Shown here piece by piece: positions 60,916 through 64,000 of a stretch of 64,000 bases of DNA (positions are counted from its first letter, which is position 1; each line of letters begins with the position of its first letter). A program made the translations under genes and the position numbers. The notes beneath the pieces were generated by a model, which saw only the letters and a program-made list of their open reading frames with translations, was not told the origin of the DNA and ran no database searches. Source of the stretch: Streptomyces wuyuanensis (GTDB lineage Bacteria > Actinomycetota > Actinomycetes > Streptomycetales > Streptomycetaceae); contig NZ_FNHI01000010.1 in assembly GCF_900103455.1 (NCBI RefSeq), positions 186,001-250,000 of the forward strand, written 5' to 3'.

Positions 60916-62433
60916 ATGAGGCAGCGCAGCGGGCGCGGGGTGGCCCCGGTCGTGGCGGCGGCGGTGTGTGCGGCAGCGCTGGCCGGCGCCCCGGCACAGG
61001 CGGCCGATCAGCAGGATCCCTATGTTTTCGGCGCCGGAGCGGAGCGGATCGAGGGCGCGGAGAGCAGCGCCGACGCCGAGGCGCTCAAGGCGGGCACGAC
61101 CTACCGCTCCTCGATCGGGCCGGGCGGGAAGCTCAACTTCCGTGTCGATCTGGACGCCGAGCGGAACGCGTACGTCTCGGTCGTGGCCGTTCCCCGACAG
61201 GGGACCGGGCTCGCGTACAGCGACGGCATCGAGGTCACGCTCCAGGACGGTCAGGGCAACAGTTGCGGCAGCGCTGACGACAAGGTGGGACCGGGCAGGT
61301 TCGCGAGGCCGCTCGCCGCGGCCGCGAGCCGCACGATCGGGAACGGGCGCTCGACCTGCCAGGACGGCGGCGCGTACAACGTGCTCGTGGAGAGGACCGG
61401 TGCCGCGGCCTCCCCGTCCGCCGGCGACGCCGCCTCCGGGGCCTGGGAGTTGGAGATCCGGCACGTCACCGAGCCCGGACTGAGGCAGGCGGGGCCGACC
61501 GAGGCCCCCACGCAGTGGCCCTCCGCCTCACCTGGCCTGCCCGGTGGCGGGATCAAGGAGGCGGCCGGCGGAACGGGCTTCAACGACGCGGCCGAGATCT
61601 CCGAGGGCGAGTGGAAGAGCCGGATGGAGGCGGGGCGCACGTACTTCTACCGGGTCAAGGTCGACTGGGGGCAGAGGATCTTCGGGGCGGCCTCCCTGGG
61701 AAGTACGAGCACCAAGGGCTTCACCTTCGTCAGCGAGGCATTGACCATGCGGCTGTACAACCCCGTGCGCGGCCTGGTCGAGGACGGCGGGACGGGGTCG
61801 TACGACGGCAGGCAGAAGCAGGCCGCGCTGGATCCGCTGCCGGAGGTCGCCTACGAGAACCGATTCGGCAGCGGCGACAAGGTGGAAGGCATGCGGCTCA
61901 AGGGGGACTACTACCTCGCCGTCAGCCTGAACCCCCAGCTGGCGGAGAAATTCGGCAAGGACCAGTTCGGCGTGACGCTCCGGGTCAACGTGGAGGGCGA
62001 CGCCAAGCCCGCGCCGCCGTACGCCGAACCGGTGGGCGACCTCGGTGTCTCCGAGGGCGAGAAGGCCGAGCAGAGCGACACGATGAAGCTCGTCGGCGTG
62101 GCCGGTGTGGGCATGGGGACGGCGCTGGTCCTGGGGCTGGGTGCCTGGACGCTGCTGGCCCGTCGGCGTGCGGGCGGATCGTCGCAGGGTGGGTCGTCGC
62201 AGGGTGGCCCGCCCGGCACCGCAGGGCCGGGGCACGTCACGCCCCGGCTGCCGGCGGGCGCTCCGGCGCACACCCACGGGCCTGCGAGCGGGTCCGGTGC
62301 GTCGCACCCACCAGGTACCGGTTCTCCGTACGGCTACGGCTACGGTCCCGCCGACGGGCCCGGGCACATGCGGGGTACGGGCCGGGCCGACGGCACGGCG
62401 CGTACGGACCAGGGCCCGCCTCCCGCCTGGTGA
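60916..62433 (+). CDS. secreted single-pass membrane protein, unknown function
   Basis: 505 residues. Signal peptide to about residue 30 (cleavage near AQA-ADQ); a ~400-residue extracellular part with two similar-looking beta-rich segments (SIGPGGKLNFRVDLDAERNAYVSVVAV and RTYFYRVKVDWGQRIFGAASL); one membrane helix (about 395-415), then a Gly/Pro/Ser/Thr tail. ATG 60916 has GGGGAAG upstream. Converges with a Ser/Thr kinase. No known family recognised. Confidence 0.75.
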   Translation: MRQRSGRGVAPVVAAAVCAAALAGAPAQAADQQDPYVFGAGAERIEGAESSADAEALKAGTTYRSSIGPGGKLNFRVDLDAERNAYVSVVAVPRQGTGLAYSDGIEVTLQDGQGNSCGSADDKVGPGRFARPLAAAASRTIGNGRSTCQDGGAYNVLVERTGAAASPSAGDAASGAWELEIRHVTEPGLRQAGPTEAPTQWPSASPGLPGGGIKEAAGGTGFNDAAEISEGEWKSRMEAGRTYFYRVKVDWGQRIFGAASLGSTSTKGFTFVSEALTMRLYNPVRGLVEDGGTGSYDGRQKQAALDPLPEVAYENRFGSGDKVEGMRLKGDYYLAVSLNPQLAEKFGKDQFGVTLRVNVEGDAKPAPPYAEPVGDLGVSEGEKAEQSDTMKLVGVAGVGMGTALVLGLGAWTLLARRRAGGSSQGGSSQGGPPGTAGPGHVTPRLPAGAPAHTHGPASGSGASHPPGTGSPYGYGYGPADGPGHMRGTGRADGTARTDQGPPPAW

Positions 62434-62461
62434 TGCCGCCTGCCGAGTGCGGCGACGGCAC

Positions 62462-64000
62462 TCAGGCCTGGGCGAAGGCCCAGATCCCGACCGCGAAACA
62501 GATCAGCGCGACGATCAGTACCGGGACCGCCACCTTCGGGGGCGGTCCCGGTCGTTTCCGCGCCGCGGGCAGGGGTGCGGACGTGGGGGCGTAGGAGGGC
62601 GCGTACGGCATTGGATGCGCCTGCCCCGGAACCTGCTGGCCTTGGGCGGTGTACTGACGGGTGAGGGGCTGTTCGTGGGGAACCGCGGCTGTCGGCGCCT
62701 GGGCGAAGTCCTGTGCCGCGTGCCGAGCGGGCGGCTGATGTTGATGGGGGGAGACGGCATGGATGGACGCGGGTGCGGGGGCGCCGGGCTGTCCGGGCGC
62801 CGGCGGCCGGTCCGCGGTCTGCGGCGGTGCCTGCTGGTGGGGCGGCGGGGGCAGATGGAAGGAGCCGGTCTCCGAGGGAGACGGCAGGAGGGCTCCGTGC
62901 GAGCCGTAGGTGCCGGGCCCGCCCCGGAGTGCCTGCGCGGACTGGCCGGTCTGATGTGGCTCTGGCTCTGGCTCCGGCTGTGGCTGAGCTTGTGGTTGGG
63001 GCGGGCGCGACGACGAGCCCGGGTCGTCCTGGGTGGCTTGCTGCTCCTGTTCCGTCCGCCCGGTGGGTGCGACGGTCTGTCCCCCGGACGCCGCGGTGTC
63101 GGTGCGCGGGCCGCCCGGGGCCCGTTCCACGGGGCCGTCGGGACCGAAGCCGGCGGGAAGCGGCCCCAGTTGGTCGAAGATCTCGACCGGCTCGTCGTCG
63201 ATGGCGGGCTCGGGTAGCAGCTCCACGGCCGAGGTGAGCGCCTTCCGCGCGCCGGTCGCGGTACGGAAGCGGGCCTGTGGATCGGGCTGGAGCAGACCCG
63301 CGAGGACCTGCCACAGCGGCTCCGGAACGCCCTGCGGGGCGCCCGGTGTGCCGTGAGCGGCGAAATGCTCGACCAGGGCGCGGGAATCGGGCTTCCGGCC
63401 CTCGAGCAGATACAGGGCCACGAGCCCCACGGCGAACAGGTCGGCGGGGAAGTCGGGCTCCGCGCCGAGCATCTGCTCGGGCGCGAAGTAACCGGGCGTC
63501 CCCACCACGTAGTTCGTCTCGGTGAGACGCGGCTCACCCTTCCGCATGGAGATGCCGAAGTCGGACAGCCGCAGATGCGGCCGCCCGGTGCCGGTGGCCT
63601 CCAGCAGGATGTTCGCGGGCTTGATGTCGCGGTGCACGACCCCCTCAGCGTGCACCGCGGCGAGCCCGGACAGCAGTTGGTCGAGCAGGGCGCAGACGAA
63701 CCGCGGCGGCAGTGGGCCGTAGTCGCCGATGACGTGCGCCAGCGACCCGCCGCTCACCAGATCCATGGTGAACAGCACCTTGTCGTCGTCCGCGGCCCAG
63801 CTGGCCGGGGCGAGGACGTGCGGGTGATCGATGCGGAGCGCCTGCTCGCGGACGAAGCGAAGCAGCGAGTGGGCGTCGCTCTGCTGCAGGACCTTGGCGG
63901 CCACATACCGCCGCCGCCGATGGTCCCAGGCGCGCCATACGGCGCCGACTCCACCGCGTCCGATCGGGTCGATCAGCTCGTACCGACCAGCGAAGACCTC
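62462..64000 (-). CDS. eukaryotic-type Ser/Thr protein kinase, N-terminus outside window
   Basis: 512 visible codons; the frame is open to the window edge, so the start lies beyond 64000. Kinase motifs: glycine loop IGRGGVGAVW, VAIK-type lysine in YVAAKVL, HRDIKPAN loop, DFG (SDFGIS) and APEQ. A ~210-residue Pro/Gln/His-rich linker and a C-terminal membrane helix (about 490-508) ending in WAFAQA follow; no PASTA domain. Active kinase expected. Converges with the secreted-protein gene. Confidence 0.9.
   Translation of the reverse strand, partial: EVFAGRYELIDPIGRGGVGAVWRAWDHRRRRYVAAKVLQQSDAHSLLRFVREQALRIDHPHVLAPASWAADDDKVLFTMDLVSGGSLAHVIGDYGPLPPRFVCALLDQLLSGLAAVHAEGVVHRDIKPANILLEATGTGRPHLRLSDFGISMRKGEPRLTETNYVVGTPGYFAPEQMLGAEPDFPADLFAVGLVALYLLEGRKPDSRALVEHFAAHGTPGAPQGVPEPLWQVLAGLLQPDPQARFRTATGARKALTSAVELLPEPAIDDEPVEIFDQLGPLPAGFGPDGPVERAPGGPRTDTAASGGQTVAPTGRTEQEQQATQDDPGSSSRPPQPQAQPQPEPEPEPHQTGQSAQALRGGPGTYGSHGALLPSPSETGSFHLPPPPHQQAPPQTADRPPAPGQPGAPAPASIHAVSPHQHQPPARHAAQDFAQAPTAAVPHEQPLTRQYTAQGQQVPGQAHPMPYAPSYAPTSAPLPAARKRPGPPPKVAVPVLIVALICFAVGIWAFAQA

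Overview
The window is a high-GC actinobacterial chromosome segment centred on the replication origin, almost certainly from a Streptomyces or close relative. The evidence is the gene order rpmH-dnaA-(oriC)-dnaN-gnd-recF-DUF721-gyrB-gyrA-DUF3566-tRNA-Ile, the parAB-rsmG-jag-yidC-yidD-rnpA block, the trxBA/sigM/murJ block, and many copies of the Streptomyces-type parS palindrome GTTTCACGTGAAAC. It holds about 55 protein genes, one tRNA, nine perfect parS sites and one origin. I saw no rRNA, insertion sequence, prophage or CRISPR array.

Layout. 1-12 kb is mixed accessory or metabolic DNA: a holin-like fragment, tyrosine phosphatase, cystathionine lyase-type PLP enzyme, LysR, Nudix, a flavohemoprotein with a long tail, acetyltransferases, a GlcG/HbpS-like protein, a divergent MarR/MFS pair and a beta-lactamase-like hydrolase. 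12-20 kb holds dnaB, a MATE exporter, the rpsF-ssb-rpsR-rplI operon, and a FemX / alanine-racemase-like pair for peptidoglycan. 20-29 kb has a GT87-type membrane glycosyltransferase, a bifunctional penicillin-binding protein, a PadR regulator with a perfect palindromic operator, inositol-phosphate synthase, an MFS exporter and the CCA-adding enzyme. 29.8-39.4 kb is a co-directional envelope and redox block: DUF6049 surface protein, MurJ flippase, a pseudokinase with a C-terminal beta-sandwich-like domain, SigM and its anti-sigma factor, then thioredoxin reductase and thioredoxin behind a textbook sigma-R promoter. 39.4-46.2 kb reads leftward: GNAT, parB, parA, rsmG, jag, yidC, yidD, rnpA, rpmH. 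dnaA (46.6-48.4 kb) is followed by a ~1 kb non-coding oriC with about 20 DnaA boxes. dnaN, gnd, recF, dciA-like, gyrB, gyrA and tRNA-Ile run rightward. The window ends in a DLW-39 small protein, a secreted single-pass protein of unknown role and a truncated Ser/Thr kinase.

How it works together. Core genes on both sides of oriC point away from it, so they are co-directional with replication. The window contains most of the initiation and segregation machinery: DnaA, its box array, the beta clamp, DnaB helicase, a probable DciA helicase loader, SSB, gyrase, ParA, ParB and nine parS centromere sites. All nine parS sites lie left of dnaA (6-43 kb).

Most interesting non-coding signals: a DnaA-box pair followed by a GC clamp and CTA-type triplets at the right edge of oriC (a candidate DnaA-trio unwinding element); DnaA-box clusters outside oriC (upstream of dnaB, in the parA 5' region, near recF and gyrB); paired parS sites nested in 26- and 32-bp palindromes between two convergent genes; a perfect TGTGA-N6-TCACA Crp-type site; and four ATTGCA repeats on a 16-bp register between marR and its MFS gene. 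I did not find a clearly new multi-gene system. The nearest candidates are the DUF6049-MurJ-pseudokinase-SigM neighbourhood and the racemase-like protein beside FemX that lacks racemase catalytic motifs.
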